This document shows, piece by piece, positions 41,760 through 53,230 of a stretch of 64,000 bases of DNA. A program made the position numbers and the translations under genes. Where the stretch lies: NCBI GenBank assembly GCA_963924555.1, contig OZ004582.1:1550001-1614000 (forward strand). Direction: 5' to 3'. Source of the DNA: Crambe crambe. Taxonomy: Eukaryota; Porifera; Demospongiae; Poecilosclerida; Crambeidae. The number at the start of each line of letters is the position of its first letter. The stretch's first letter is position 1. The notes under the pieces are model-generated. The model had not been told where the DNA came from. It saw only the letters and a list, made by a program, of their open reading frames with translations, and made no database searches.

Positions 41760-44700
41760 ACTCAGGCTCCTGAAAAAGATCTCTTGTCCCTCCTATTGAC
41801 ATACCATCTCCTTCTCATGGCTCTCCACCACCTTCTGATGGCTCATTTCCCATTCCTCATTGTCTCCTCTTGCTGAGTTTGCGTGAGTTTGGTATCAACA
41901 AAAAAATTAATAGAACGAGGCTCAAGGATCAAATTTTAAACCAATTTTCAGGTCACTGTACTGAAGAAGCAGATGGTAGGAACATACTCTTTGTGTTCAA
42001 AGAAGGGTTTAAAAAGTTAGTCAAAGATAGTATCGATTCACGTGATTTTAATTCTGAAGCTTTATTAGTTTCCAAGTTAACCTAAACTATCAGGAAAGAA
42101 ATTTTTCAGTGGAAGAAATTTTCCTTCACTGGCCAGTTCCCAGCTGACTGTCAGAGAGATTAAAATCTCTGGTAAGCATGCATATCAATGGGCAAGATAT
42201 AAGTGCTTCAGAATCGTCTCAATCTCAAGCCTCATCAACGATATCGCAGCTAATATACTTTAATGCTAAAAGCAAGTGTAAGGAAGTGTCAAGTCAGCGC
42301 CATGCAAAAGATCATGAACCCCCCCCCCCCCCCTTCCACAAATCCACACGCTTACAAGAAGTAAGGCCCTCATTAATTCTTTTTATGCTCTTGGCCTTAG
42401 CGTCAATTATAAGCGTGTAGTGGAATTGGAGGATCAGCTACCCAGTGCTGTTTCAGCACACTTCGAAAAACTTGCGAAAGGGTCTTTTCACCATAGGAGC
42501 TCTGGATAACATTGATCACAATCCCTCGTCCACAACAGCACAAGGTTCATTCCATGGAACTGCTTTCAGTTCCCGAGTATCAACAATCTTGGTATAGGCA
42601 GGGAACCCATTCTTATTAATCCCTCCTTAGCTGGGAAATGTTCACTTCCTTATGCTAATGTTTCTGCTGTAGCTTGTGATGTCAGTACTACAGCTGTACC
42701 TGCTCCTTTTACTTCAAGTAGTAAGAGCCAAGGAAACCTTAGTAGTGCAAGAGCTCAGCAAGCTAAGTGGCTGAATCATGCAATGACACTGTTACAGAAA
42801 CAATAGAATCTAGCAATGATAAAACATGGAATGCAGGTTCAGAAAAAGAGAACCGATTACCTCAATCTGTACAATGGAAATGGCCACACATTTTAGGTGA
42901 AGGCAAATTTTTAGTTATGTTTGGTGGCAGAGTTAGCTCTATGGAATACTATTGGTGACTTTCTGGAAGATTCAGGATGGACTGCTGCCTTGACAGAATC
43001 TGGAGTAGCTACAGCAGGAAAAGCAGACTCCTTCTTGAATGCTTCTCACCTTACTAGGACTAGGCGGGTTCATCAAGTGTTTAGCTAAACTCCAGCATAA
43101 CTTTCCAGTTTTGGGACATTGTAATGGATTTTGAGATCATGGTTCTCATTTTTGTCCATGCACACCGGACCAAAACTTTTGATGTGTATGATCTATTCAA
43201 GCAGCATGTGTGTGATCTGTGCTCAACTATATCATCCATGGGTAATCCTTTCTTAGATGATTGCACTGAACTCTTACTTTTGAATACCCGCAATTGTGCC
43301 AGTGAAGAGGTTTTTAAGACAGTCAAGAATATCAATGATATAGGATTGTCTCAATACAAAGCCTATGTGCGCGATGTTGTGGAGTCTCGAAAGACACCGA
43401 TTCACCAGCCAATTAAAAGGAACTCATTGCCCCTTTTTAAACGCCAGAAAAAAAGGGTAAGAAACAGTTCAGTAACCTTAAGAGTGATCTTAATTCGTTC
43501 AGTCACCTGTACATTGCAAGTACCTTTCGAGGTGGAGATTTAGATGAATTTTTTCCCCACGAAAATCACCCATGGCCACTTCTGATAATGGTAAGTTACG
43601 ACTACCTACAAAGAAATCTGTCTTGAAGTTGAAACCTCTGAGCCACCCTCTTATTTTGATGCGAAACTGATTGATGGTGCAGCAGCTGTTCATTTTCTCT
43701 CAAGTAGAAATGTATCCACCTTTGCTGACTATGGTGAGAGTGTTTTAACACCTACATCAAAAAAGAGCTTCTTACTTGTAATAGAATAGATATTGTCTGG
43801 GATGTTTACAATGCTGAGAGCCTAAAGAATTGCACCAGAGAAAAACGTGGACAAGGAACTCGTCTGAAGGTTAGTGGCCATACAAAACTTCCTCGAAACT
43901 TTCAAGATTTTCTGCGTGATGCTATGAACAAACAAGAACTCTTTGGTTTTCTTACTTCTTGTGTGTCATCTATTTCTACTGAGAAAGTCATTTGTGTTAC
44001 ATCAGGTATGTACTATCACTAGCATTATATTCTTTATGACATTGTTTATTTTGTTATCCATTCAGGTTTATCTGCCATTGCTCTTAATTATTACAGCCAG
44101 CATCTTCACCCTTGTGATCATGAGGAAGCAGATACAAGAATATGATGCAGTCCAGCAAGGTGCCACAAATATCGTTGTGCGGACTGTAGACACTGATATC
44201 CATAGTGATCCTTGTTGGCTTAATTTTTCTTCTCAACCAATATCTGGGTAGCATTTGGTACCGGAAAGTACTTCAGGTACTACAGCATCAACAGTATCTG
44301 CAATGCGTTGGGAGAGGAGAAGTCAAGAGCATTACCATTTTTCCATAGTTTGACTGGGTGTGACACCACATCACAGTTCCATGGAAAAGCAAAGAAGTCA
44401 GCATGGGATGCATGGACATCGTATCCAGCAGCAACTTGCAGCGTTTGCACAAGTGATGTCCCAGCCATTTGTACCCTTGTCAATCCAGTCAGAATTATTC
44501 GAAACCTTAGAAAGGTTTATTTGTGTCTTGTATGACAAGACCACTGATATTAACAGTGTCAATGACATGAGACAGGAAGTATTTTCAAGGCATTCCAAAT
44601 TGATGGAAAATATTCCCCCTACCCAGGTAATGGAGATGCTCATAAAATTATTATGCTACAGCCCGGTTACAGTGCTGTAGTAATGCTGCCTGCAGAAAGA

Positions 44701-44996
44701 AAACAAAATTAATGTTTTTCTTATCAGTGTAGTATCTGGAGTAGAAGCCTTCAAAATATGCAGAATCCACCAACACCAGATACTTTTTGCTGGAAGAAGG
44801 TGGTATGTGGATACCACTGTGGACAGATTTGCCAGAGGCAGCTAAAGCCAGCAGGGAATTGAAGTGTGGCTGCAAAGCGATACCTGTTTGCACTAGGCTT
44901 TCCTGCACTGGACTATGCCATTGTGGTGGCCATTGCGAAGACACCATTACTTCTGACATTATTCATGAAAAGCTAGCTAGCTACTCTTTTGGATGA
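41760..44996 (+). pseudogene. Large decayed multi-exon repeat-borne gene with Cys-rich C-terminus
   Basis: Blocks in family order: LREFGINKKINRTRLKDQIL and EIFQWKKFSFTGQFPADCQ (41870-42150); INSFYALGLSVNYKRVVELE (42376-42436) ; LFTIGALDNIDHNPSSTTAQ GSFHGT (42484-42560); KWLNHAMTLLQKQ; SVQWKWPHILGEGKFLVMFG; LEDSGWTAALTESGVATAGK; DFEIMVLIFVHAHRTKTFDV; MGNPFLDDCTELLLLNTRNC; LNSFSHLYIASTFRGGDLDE; HLHPCDHEEADTRI; GATNIVVRTVDTD; FHSLTGCDTTSQFHGKAKKS; FICVLYDKTTDINSVNDMRQ; KKVDGMWIPLWTDLPEAAKA; CGCKAIPVC...CTGLCHCGGHC. I recognise the family (CDHEEADTR ... VDTDV ... SGCDTTSxFxGKGKKxAW ... CXC-like end) as very common in invertebrate genomes, function unknown. More than ten frame breaks; a C x15 run at 42319 lies inside it. 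Confidence 0.7.
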
Positions 44997-45059
44997 CGAA
45001 CAGGATCAAGAGGGGAGACATGACTGAAAGCATCAGATACAGAATTTAACCACAAGGAA

Positions 45060-45936
45060 CCACACCAGGATGATTTAATTCCAGCCATGCAACATACTGT
45101 TCATCAATATACACATCATAACCTTTATCATATCTTCTTTTGAAGAGCTCAACTTGTTCTTCACTGAAATCAGATGGGGAGTGAGACACACTTGCAGGCC
45201 TCTCAACTCACACGATTTGAGGGATCTTCTCACGTTCTCACACCAGCAGATCTTGATCTCACTGACCGTTGCAATGCACTTTGACCTTAGCTACCTTTCA
45301 ATTAGTTGCCGCCCCCTTTTTTCAGATAATGGATGACAGTAGTGGAGCTGGATGATGCAGTCAATATTGCCAACATTTAATTGCACCAATAAGTTCCTCC
45401 AAAGAGAGGAACCACTGATTCATTGTCTACAACCACAGCTTTTGGGCATTCACTCTGGTGAATTTATGAGAGCTGGCAGTCACAAAGCATCTAATGCAGT
45501 TAGATAAAGAATGTTCCTTTCTTTCTGCAACAGGTAACTCATGCCACCTTGCTATGGAGAATGTATCTAGGTACTTTTCTCTGTCACCTCGACCTCCAGC
45601 CAGGAACTTCAACTTGAAGCTGTCAAGGATTTTGTTGCAGTCCCGTTCGAATTGGGTTGTCTTGTCCTTGCCACTCACTTCAAAGTAATTATCGGGAAAG
45701 CTGTAAGTGCTGAACTGCCCTCTAAAGTCGATTTTTCTTTTTGATACATCAATTTCTTGACGAGCATGTTGCCCCATTCGATCTGGGTTTGAGTTTTGGT
45801 AGATGGACACATGGGCATACCCACAGTTGACAATAAGGGAAACTCGACGAATGCAGGCCATGCTGTAATACATATGGATACATTCTGAGAGCATTGGATG
45901 TGCTTTAATGAGGTATATATTATTAGTGCCCATCAT
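45060..45936 (-). pseudogene. Repeat-borne protein fragment, function unknown
   Basis: The minus frame 45936-45427 (169 codons) reads MACIRRVSLIVNCGYAHVSI, GQFSTYSFPDNYFEVSGKDK and VAERKEHSLSNCIRCFVTAS. After breaks, 45180-45080 gives ELFKRRYDKGYDVYIDEQYV and AWLELNHPG, a motif (FxxRxxxGYDLYxDxxYxxWLxxxHP) seen in another invertebrate repeat-borne family. Order and decay suggest one dead gene; link between the two parts is inferred from position only. Confidence 0.4.
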
Positions 45937-46170
45937 AGGAATTTTGTGTTGAGGGGTCTGTTTAGTGCCATAGTTAATACAATAGAGCCCCTATATTCAC
46001 GACCAGCTTCTAGCTGTTAGTGTCAAAAAAACAATCGTAAATTGTGTGGAAAGACTGCATTGAGCAACACATATTTTGATATCTCATTGTGTGTATACTG
46101 TGCACTACAGTTGACCCTCATTAATCTGAACCCCAATCACATGGTGTTTAAGTTTCATCTATTATTTAAG

Positions 46171-46265
46171 AACAAAGATCGATCCCATTTCCATCCCTTA
46201 CTTTTTTGAGCAGTGGTCATCCCTACATCTTTTTTTATTTCACGAAATGCTTTTTCCCTTACTTG
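46171..46265 (-). mobile_element. Partial copy of the 11.1-kb foldback MITE
   Basis: CCATTTCCATCCCTTACTTT, TTTGAGCAGTGGTCATCCCT, ACATCTTTTTTTATTTCACG and AAATGCTTTTTCCCTTA match 11290-11422 closely. Confidence 0.75.
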
Positions 46266-46324
46266 TACTACTATAGAATGAGCATCTGTACTGCAATGCA
46301 GCAAGGAGTAAATGTTAGCTTTTA

Positions 46325-46400
46325 TGTGACTCCGCCCATAAGCCCCGCCCCCTACAGACGTGCACTTCAAAATGGCGGAGAAAGATTAGCTAGTGTTCTG
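46325..46400 (+). promoter_or_regulatory. GC-box and YY1-like promoter candidate
   Basis: GACTCCGCCC (46331), GCCCCGCCCCC (46341) and CAAAATGGCGGAGAAAG (46367; YY1-like) cluster in otherwise AT-rich DNA about 350 bp upstream of the UBX/transposase-like gene. It could be that gene's promoter. The link is positional only. Confidence 0.35.
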
Positions 46401-46582
46401 AGTGCTATCGAATGGTGAAAGTAGAGCCTTAGACAAAACTAATAGCAAAACAGATGGCCAAAGCAGAATTTTGATGACTATAGCCAGTAAGTCAATTTTA
46501 GAACTTGTTTTTTCCTTATGTTAGCGAATGAATTTTAGATTTTTAAACATTCTTCCCTCTTTTCTGTGTAGGTGTATTATCT

Positions 46583-46692
46583 CACTGTAGCCTTCTGAGA
46601 ACTTGTAGAACAAGGGTAGAAGAGAAAGAAGAGTTTTAGTTTATACAGTCTTATGACCCGCCATCCCTATTTAGAGAGTGCTAGTGCACTCT
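46583..46692 (-). mobile_element. MITE family 3 copy, uninterrupted
   Basis: CACTGTAGCCTTCTGAGAAC, AAGGGTAGAAGAGAAAGAAG, TTTATACAGTCTTATGACCC and AGAGAGTGCTAGTGCACTCT. It gives the empty-site form of the copy at 21329-21672. A loose AGAGAGTGCTACCGCACTCTC hairpin at 46864 may be a further partial copy. Confidence 0.7.
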
Positions 46693-46699
46693 GATAATA

Positions 46700-49600
46700 A
46701 TAGAGAAGAAGAAGAATCCAGCGATTTATCTGCTTGCCATATTTCTGAAATGGTAAGCTCCCTGGTCCTGTAGCTTTTGTTAGGTCTAAGTGGGGGAACT
46801 AGAATCTCACTTTTGTATTAGTCTATAGGCGGCGCACGCGGCTGTCCGAGTCATCCCTACATAGAGAGTGCTACCGCACTCTCAGATACAGAGAGTCCAG
46901 TTTGTATTGTTCTAATGAGAGAAACCACGCCCATTCCGTGCTAACCCTACATAGTGATTATTGATTATAGAACCCACCTTTACTGCCAGAGGGATATTCA
47001 ATAGAAGATCGTGTCTTTGATTCAGATGTTGAAGAGGTTATAGAAATCGAGCATCATTATCACTTCAATTATGACAACATCACTTGTATATACTTACAGG
47101 ATTGTGGAGATTTTAACCAAGAATTACAGGAGCTACGTGAGGAGCAGGATCTGGCCTATTTGGAATCTCTAAGAGTGAATAGAGCTAAGGTAGGTGGTGT
47201 AGTGTAACTATTAAAATGTGGGGGAGCCTGTTGTAATGGTGCTCTACTCTGCCTAGGAGGCTGAAAAAAAGGAGCAGGAATATTGGAGGTGTGTGCAACG
47301 TGATGATGACCCTCAAGTGCATGGTGTATGTTGAATTATGCTTGATTCTCCCTTGCCAAACTAAACTAAAGAAGTTTGATCAGGACATGGATTATGCATT
47401 TCTTTATCAATTTCACTTTTGATGAAAATGCTACTATAAAGGTATCTACACTACTTATATAACCAATCATCTGATTATTTTTCTTTACAGGACTTGTACC
47501 AGTTTGTGGCAAAGGATATTTCTCCACCATTTCTGTTGACCACACACACACAAACCCTATTACCTATATCAGAAGATAAAATGTGCAAACCTGCAAGCAT
47601 GTTTAAGAATCATCTCCTTCATGTGATTGGTGGTGAAGGTGATTTTAACGATGCCTTGCAATTGCTTGCAGATATTGAAGAGGACTCAGAAGCTCACCAA
47701 GCCCAGGAAAAGTCTAAAACTGAAGAGTTGACGGCCAAACTAAGCAAGCTCAGTGTGAGAAATGTTGATAAACGTATCGAAAGACGTGATGATAAGATAG
47801 CAGAGTCTCAAGGTCACATAAAGGAAATGGAAGACGACAAGAAAGTTCAGGATAAAAGAATTCACAAACTTGAGTACCAACTGCATACTGCACATGCGTC
47901 AGTACATTGTCTTCATCAAAGGCTGTCTCGGTCTAATAAAAAGGTTGAGGCTACAAGTTTAGAGAACACTGATGTAAATTCTCAACTCTGTGAAATGGAG
48001 ACTGAATTTTCCACAAAGATAGCCAAATTACAGGAGAAGGTTGAAGTGCTGATTACTGAGGTGGAGCTTGCACGACATGAGCGTGACATACTCTCAAAAT
48101 GCTTGGATGACATTCAGGTGGGCACTATACGCACAAAAGAAGGACGAAAGTTTACTGATAGTGTACGTCAGTGTTGTATTGAACTTCTCTCTATGAATGT
48201 TGCAACAAACCAGGTAGAACCAGTTATTCGTTCAGTACTACAGAATATTGCAACTATCGAGGTTAGTGCACTACCTAAAGCAAGTAGTCTTTCAGGGATA
48301 TTGGCAGAGATGAAGTGTCTGGCATATCAGCAAATTTCTGATGAGCTCGATCACCAAGAGAATATAACTTTACATAGTGATGGTACCTCTAAATTTGGTG
48401 AGCACTATGGCTCTATCAATTATCAACAGAAAAGAGTGTGTATTCCCTTGGCCTGTGTGAAATGTTGACAGGGTCAGCTGAGCTTACATTACACACATTC
48501 AAGCAAATCATCAATGATTTAGATTTGGTTGCCAGAAAGAGTGGAGATGTTGTTGTTTCGAAGATTAAAAATACTATGTCTGACCGTCACATTGTTCAAA
48601 AGAATTTCAACACTCTGTTGGAAGAATACCGCTTGGGTGTTTTGCCATCAATTATTGAGGATTGGAACCAGCTTTCGACAGCAGAACAAGACCAGCTATC
48701 ACATCTAAACAATTTTTTCTGTGGCATGCATGTGCTGGTAGGGATGGCTGATACTACTTCTAGCACTTTATTGCAATGGGAGAATACACATTTTGAGGCC
48801 CCTATTGGAGCAGCAACTATTATTGCTGCAAGCAAGTCTGAATCTGGTATTGTAAGACTAGTTCGTACCACTTGTAAAGCAATGTGTCGGCATGGTAGTG
48901 AACAAAGTGGTGTGTACCAGCCATTCACCACGTTTCTGAAATCTAATGACATAGGGAAAAATCCACTTGCCCCTTTCAGAGGAAACAGGTTTAATATACT
49001 TTTTTATGATGCTGGAGCTGTTTATTACCTTTCACCCTTGATCAAGAAGTTCTTTGTAGATGTGTGGCAAACACCCAACAGGCTCCTTAGAGCTGTACTC
49101 GCTGATATCCAAGTGCCAGAGTTTTTAGCTGGGTGTAAAGCTTTGGGTTTGATAAACAAAATTGTTACTGGCCCTCTTTGGCGTGTGATTGAGTCTAAAG
49201 ATATATCCATTTTGGACATGAATGTGCGTTATCGTCATCTTTTGGAATGCTTTGAAAAATGGTCAAATGATGCCTCAGAAGTTGTTTCAGGTGTAGCAGT
49301 TTTATTCAGTGACTTCCGTCCCACTCCTGATGCGATTTTCAATTCACTTACAACACCTTGTGAGATTGACTCCACTGTGCAAGAAATTTTGCAAGTTGTG
49401 TTTTCTGCTCTGACTGTTCTAGCTGCTCGGCTACTGGAAGACCACCTACCAGGTGGAGAACTTGACTCACCAAGTCAGCAACTTTTCAGTGAAAGTAAAT
49501 CTGTTCCTAACTCAAATACTGTTAGTGAAAGGGACTTTGCTAAACTCGATCGTTTGCTCAGAGAAAAGCCAAATGCTACAACTTTGGCTCTAGAGGGACT

Positions 49601-50133
49601 CATCCTATTCTCAAACAATAAGACAGCTGCGTGGCTACAAGCAAAATCAGAAAATGACCGAAAAGAACTGTTTAGGAAAGTTCGCAAGCTAGCACCTGAG
49701 TTCAGAGATCTCTATAAAGAAAGACGACAAAAACTCCTGGAAGACAGAGCAAGAGTTTTACGTGATAAGCAGTTAGCTCTGCAGCAACTCCAAGAAAAGA
49801 AGTTTCATGAAAAAGAAAAATTAACAGAAGAGGTCATGGTGTATGGACTCTGGCAAGATGAATACCAAGTTCAGAATGCACTTACGCAGCAAGGCTGAGA
49901 AGCTTAAAGCTCTAAAGTGCCAACTAGACTTCCGTAAAAAAGTTCTAGAGCAAAATGGTCCAAGAGAATTATTTTTTATGAGTAAAAACAGGAAGAAACT
50001 TACTGTTGATGAAGTTGTGAATAATTTAGTGACTCTTATCTCACCATTGTCAAGATTAAACCCAAGTACACCTTTTGTTGCCACACAAGAAAGTCTGATT
50101 GGTAAACGTATCTGTCATAAATGGAAACAGTGA
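46700..50133 (+). pseudogene. UBX (FAF1-like) N-terminus joined to a transposase-like protein
   Basis: 5' exons: ~46711-46755 (EEESSDLSACHISEM; donor GTAAGC), 46971-47035 (NPPLLPEGYSIEDRVFDSDV; donor GTTATAG), 47101-47190 (DCGDFNQELQELREEQDLAY, LESLRVNRAK; donor GTAGGT), 47259-47309 (EAEKKEQEYWR), ~47390-47441 (FFINFTFDENATIK; donor GTATCT), then from 47491 DLYQFVAKDISPPFLLTTHT. The REEQDxAYxxSLxxxRAKE helix and a following RFxxxxTIxDLYxFV stretch look like the C-terminal helix and UBX domain of FAF1/UBXD8. A coiled coil (47700-48130) follows, then TLHSDGTSKFGEHYG (48371-48415), a -1/+1 frame change at ~48430, VYSLGLCEMLTGSAELTLHT, NNFFCGMHVLVGMADTTSST and a charged C-terminus; a second one-base break at ~49890 precedes KALKCQLDFRKKVL and the end LIGKRICHKWK (50130). 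The catalytic family is widespread in invertebrates but I cannot name it. Confidence 0.6.
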
Positions 50134-50724
50134 TGGCACTGAACATTAAATATATTATGGACAAATATTAAGTTTGGTTCCTGGGACTACAGATTGGTTT
50201 AATGTTATTTATGATGGTGAAGATACAATACTATCTCTTAATCTTTTTATTGACATAGAAAGAGGTGACCTTGATTTTATTGAATGAGTTTTGTGCTGTA
50301 TAAACATGATGTAGTGTTATAGTGCAAACAGAGCAAAACCACAGGTGCCACTGTTTACATTACAAAGTGGTGCACACAAGTTTGGTGGAATGGCCTTCTT
50401 TAAAAATTTATATTTCAGGCTAGGAAAATGGTATGAAGTTCAAACTTGTACCAATATAAATCTAAAGAGTTACAGAATTTTTCAAGACTCATGGTATATC
50501 ATGAACACAAAAAATTTTTTTTATCTGATATCACTACCATTGGTATCAGGAATTGGATCAGGTAAATTCTTGATTTCATCAAGCACATCACATGGCAGAT
50601 GAGGCTTACACCACACTTTTTGACGCTGAGGCACAAATCAATAATATATCAAATATGAAAATCAGCACATGGCAGCTACAATGAATTTGGTAAAGGGTCT
50701 CCTGACTAGGTAAAGGATCACCAA
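50134..50724. other. No gene seen
   Basis: AT-rich, no supported exon. May contain the 3' end of the UBX/transposase-like element. Confidence 0.35.
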
Positions 50725-52890
50725 CTAGGTAAAGGTCGTTGTGGCCAGCAAACGTGCCTGCCAGAATGGGTGGTGCGTGGTGATGAAGAGACTGGAGGTG
50801 GCGGGGAGGGGGTTGGAGGTGGTGAGGGAGGTTGACACAGGGGCATTGGCTATTGAAAGTTGCTCTTTGCTGAACTCTCCTGGCTCACTATGAGCTTGCT
50901 TGAGGCGGTCCAGTGATAAAGTACGGTCCTGACATTGATCCGAAAGGTATAGGACTTCCCATGGCATTGTTGGGGTGAGCATGAGCGAGCCCCACACTAG
51001 CGAGTCGGCTGAGAGATTTCTACTATATGTTCTAAGATCGTAGTTTTCACGTGCGACGACCATCTGGCAGCACAATGATATGAGTCGTCAACACGTGTAC
51101 ACGAATCATGATGCCCTTTATTTCGAAAATTGTTATTCACTAACTAGACTACATGTAGTTAAAGAAAAAAAAATGAAGCGTAGAAGAGAAAGAGAGAGTT
51201 CAACATTCCTCCGAAACTGTTGAGCAGACGGAAAAACGTCTTAGAAAGCGAAGGATACGGGATTGAGCAAAGCGTGCTGTTCAAACAACTGAACAAAGAC
51301 AGGCCAGTTTGGAAAGAGCAAGGGACTATCGATCGAAGTCAAAGATTATCTTCAGAAACAACCGAACAAAGGTTATTATCGAGACAGCTGATGAGAGGGA
51401 GGCCAGGGTGGAAAGTCTGAGAGCCAATCAGTCTTCTGATGATCGAGAAGCAAGACTGCAAAGGATGAGGGAGTACGATGAGGGAGTACAGTGCTATGTA
51501 CCAAAGAACCTACTACCCAAACAGTAGCACCAATCAGTGAATTAACTATTGAAGGCTAATCACCTGTGTATTCCCAACCCCCAATCTGTTTGAAGTGTGC
51601 AAGATTAACATTAGAAGTAACACCTGTTTTCACCCTTAGATTAACCGTGATCTCTTTGATGTGCATAGCTAACAGAACAAAGGGTAGGGGATCAGTCTTT
51701 ACTCTGTATATCCAGCAAACATTATACTTTTTGTGGCATGCACCAGCACTCTCATTATGCTCGCCCCACAATGCTTGCATTTCCCTAGTAGGACTTCATA
51801 TGGTCCATCGTAGGGTGGCTGTAGGGCTGCATCATGTCGAACAAAAACATGAGTACATGATGACAGGGATTGGTCTACATAAACCTGTCTCTGCTTTGGA
51901 AGGCGAGTGGGTGTAGCACGCAATTGCTGCATGGAGTCACGAAGTTTGGTAAGATATCCAGCTGGATCAGATGTGCTTGGGAATTGACCAGGTAGGCGAA
52001 ACGTGGTGCCGTACAGCTGAGCACCGGAGGTCACCTTTTAGGGATGTTCGTATACCCAATAAGATCAATGACAGGGCACTGACCCAGTTGCTAGGTATTG
52101 ACTGGCATTTCAGGGCAGTTTTGAGCTGGCGGTGAAAACGCTCAATGAGGCCATTAGCAATTGGGTGGTATGCGGTTGTGCGAATACGCTTGGTTCCTAG
52201 TAACTCCATAAAGTGCTCCCATAGGACAGACTCGCCTCGGTCGGTGGTAATGGTGGAAGGAATTCCAAAGCGAGCAACCCAATTCTTCAGCAACTGTCTC
52301 GGCTGTAATATTGGGGATGGGAATGGCTTCTGGCCAACGAGTAAACCGGTCAATGCATGTCAGCAGATATGAGTAGCCTTTGGAAAGTGGTAGCGGTCCA
52401 ACGATCAAGATGAATTCTGTCGAAACGAGCATTTTGGAGCGTTGGGACTGCAGGCACGTTCTGGTCCACCGTCGTGCATCAGGTTGCTCGGATACCAGGG
52501 CACGCAGAGAATCAAAAAAACTGCGTTGGAAACCCTCAGGTACAAATGGGCGGGGATTGCCAGTTGACATGTCACAGATGAGGGCCACATTTGCTGTGGG
52601 TAGCAGAATGGGTTGGGATGTGTTGCTGGCCTGAAGTCGGTTGAGCTCTGGGTCGCTGCTGGGCGAGGGCCATGGCTTGAAAATCAATGTATGGTGTGGG
52701 CATCAGCAGCAGCATAAGGGATGTCTGATGTGAATTGAGCGATGTAATCAAAATGGCGGATCTGCCTCGGTGAGTGACAGTCTGCACAGGCAAAGGCTTG
52801 TGATCAGTTAGAATGTGAAATTCACGGCCCTCAACGAAGTACTTGAAGTGTCAAATAGCCAGATATTATGGCAAGAAGCTCTCTGTCAAA
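50725..52890 (-). mobile_element. Ty3/gypsy copy B: RNase H end, integrase, tail (truncated 5')
   Basis: Minus strand: TFDRELLAI (52890) and HILTDHKPLPVQTVTHRGRS (RNase H end, ~52800-52740) ; [30 protein letters not shown] (integrase, first Asp), [18 protein letters not shown] (second Asp), [20 protein letters not shown] (Glu) (52450-52130); [44 protein letters not shown] (51790), then an insertion, then RTLSLDRLKQAHSEP (50920-50870). The integrase triad is present, but frames break at ~52330, ~52030 and ~52600, and RT is absent. It belongs to a different gypsy lineage from copies A/C. Confidence 0.8.
51080..51789 (+). mobile_element. Insertion within gypsy B with charged coil ORF and CTAG|T end
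   Basis: The plus strand (51209-51495) encodes a charged helical repeat, ETVEQTEKRLRKRRIRD, TTEQRQASLERARDYRS, ADEREARVESLRANQS, DDREARLQRMREYD, with one stop after RIRD. Such ExREARLQRxRxx repeats occur in N-terminal regions of metazoan Helitron-associated proteins. The insert ends AATGCTTGCATTTCCCTAG followed by T (51790), with a short hairpin just upstream, which fits a Helitron 3' end (CTRR, inserted before T). The 5' end is not resolved. Function and class are inference. Confidence 0.4.
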
Positions 52891-52892
52891 GG

Positions 52893-53230
52893 TGTATAAT
52901 CCCTCAATGTTCTCTTAAGTGCACCCGATGAATGAAGTGTTTCGTCTGCACTGAAAGAAAGGTGGCACAGATACAGACACCAACGTATCATCATTGGCTC
53001 CCACTTCATGGATCGTGAATCCTTCATTGCTGAAGCCTTCAATTGCTGCTCCCAGAATAGTCTTGCAAATGAATCAGCAGGATATGCTTCCATAATACTC
53101 GAGGAATTATGGCAGTGAGATCATCATGCAGTTCTTGATCAACTGCAATACCGCTTTTCTCATGACAGAAGCTAACCTGATCTTCAATCGATGTATCATC
53201 TGCTGTGATTTTCGTACTGATTTGTGCAGC
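52893..53230 (-). pseudogene. Transposase-associated gene fragment (RTLRDYT family)
   Basis: Minus text: DDTSIEDQVSFCHEKSGIAV, DQELHDDLTAIIPRV, then after a shift SFARLFWEQQLKASAMKDSR, SMKWEPMMIRWCLYLCHLS, LKRTLRDYT. The FWEQQxxAxxxKDxRxMKWxPxMIRWCLYLxHLS...LxxRTLRDYT order is a conserved HTH-like segment found in P-element/THAP9-like repeat-borne proteins. It is fused directly to the gypsy B RNase H text at about 52890, so one of the two truncated the other. Confidence 0.55.

Noticed and set aside
43124-43543. 139-codon frame as a separate gene
   Set aside because: It is one block of the long decayed gene at 41760-44996; its neighbours on both sides continue the same family in other frames.
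48596-49219. Minus-strand frames of 64-118 codons
   Set aside because: Shadows of the well-supported transposase-like coding strand.
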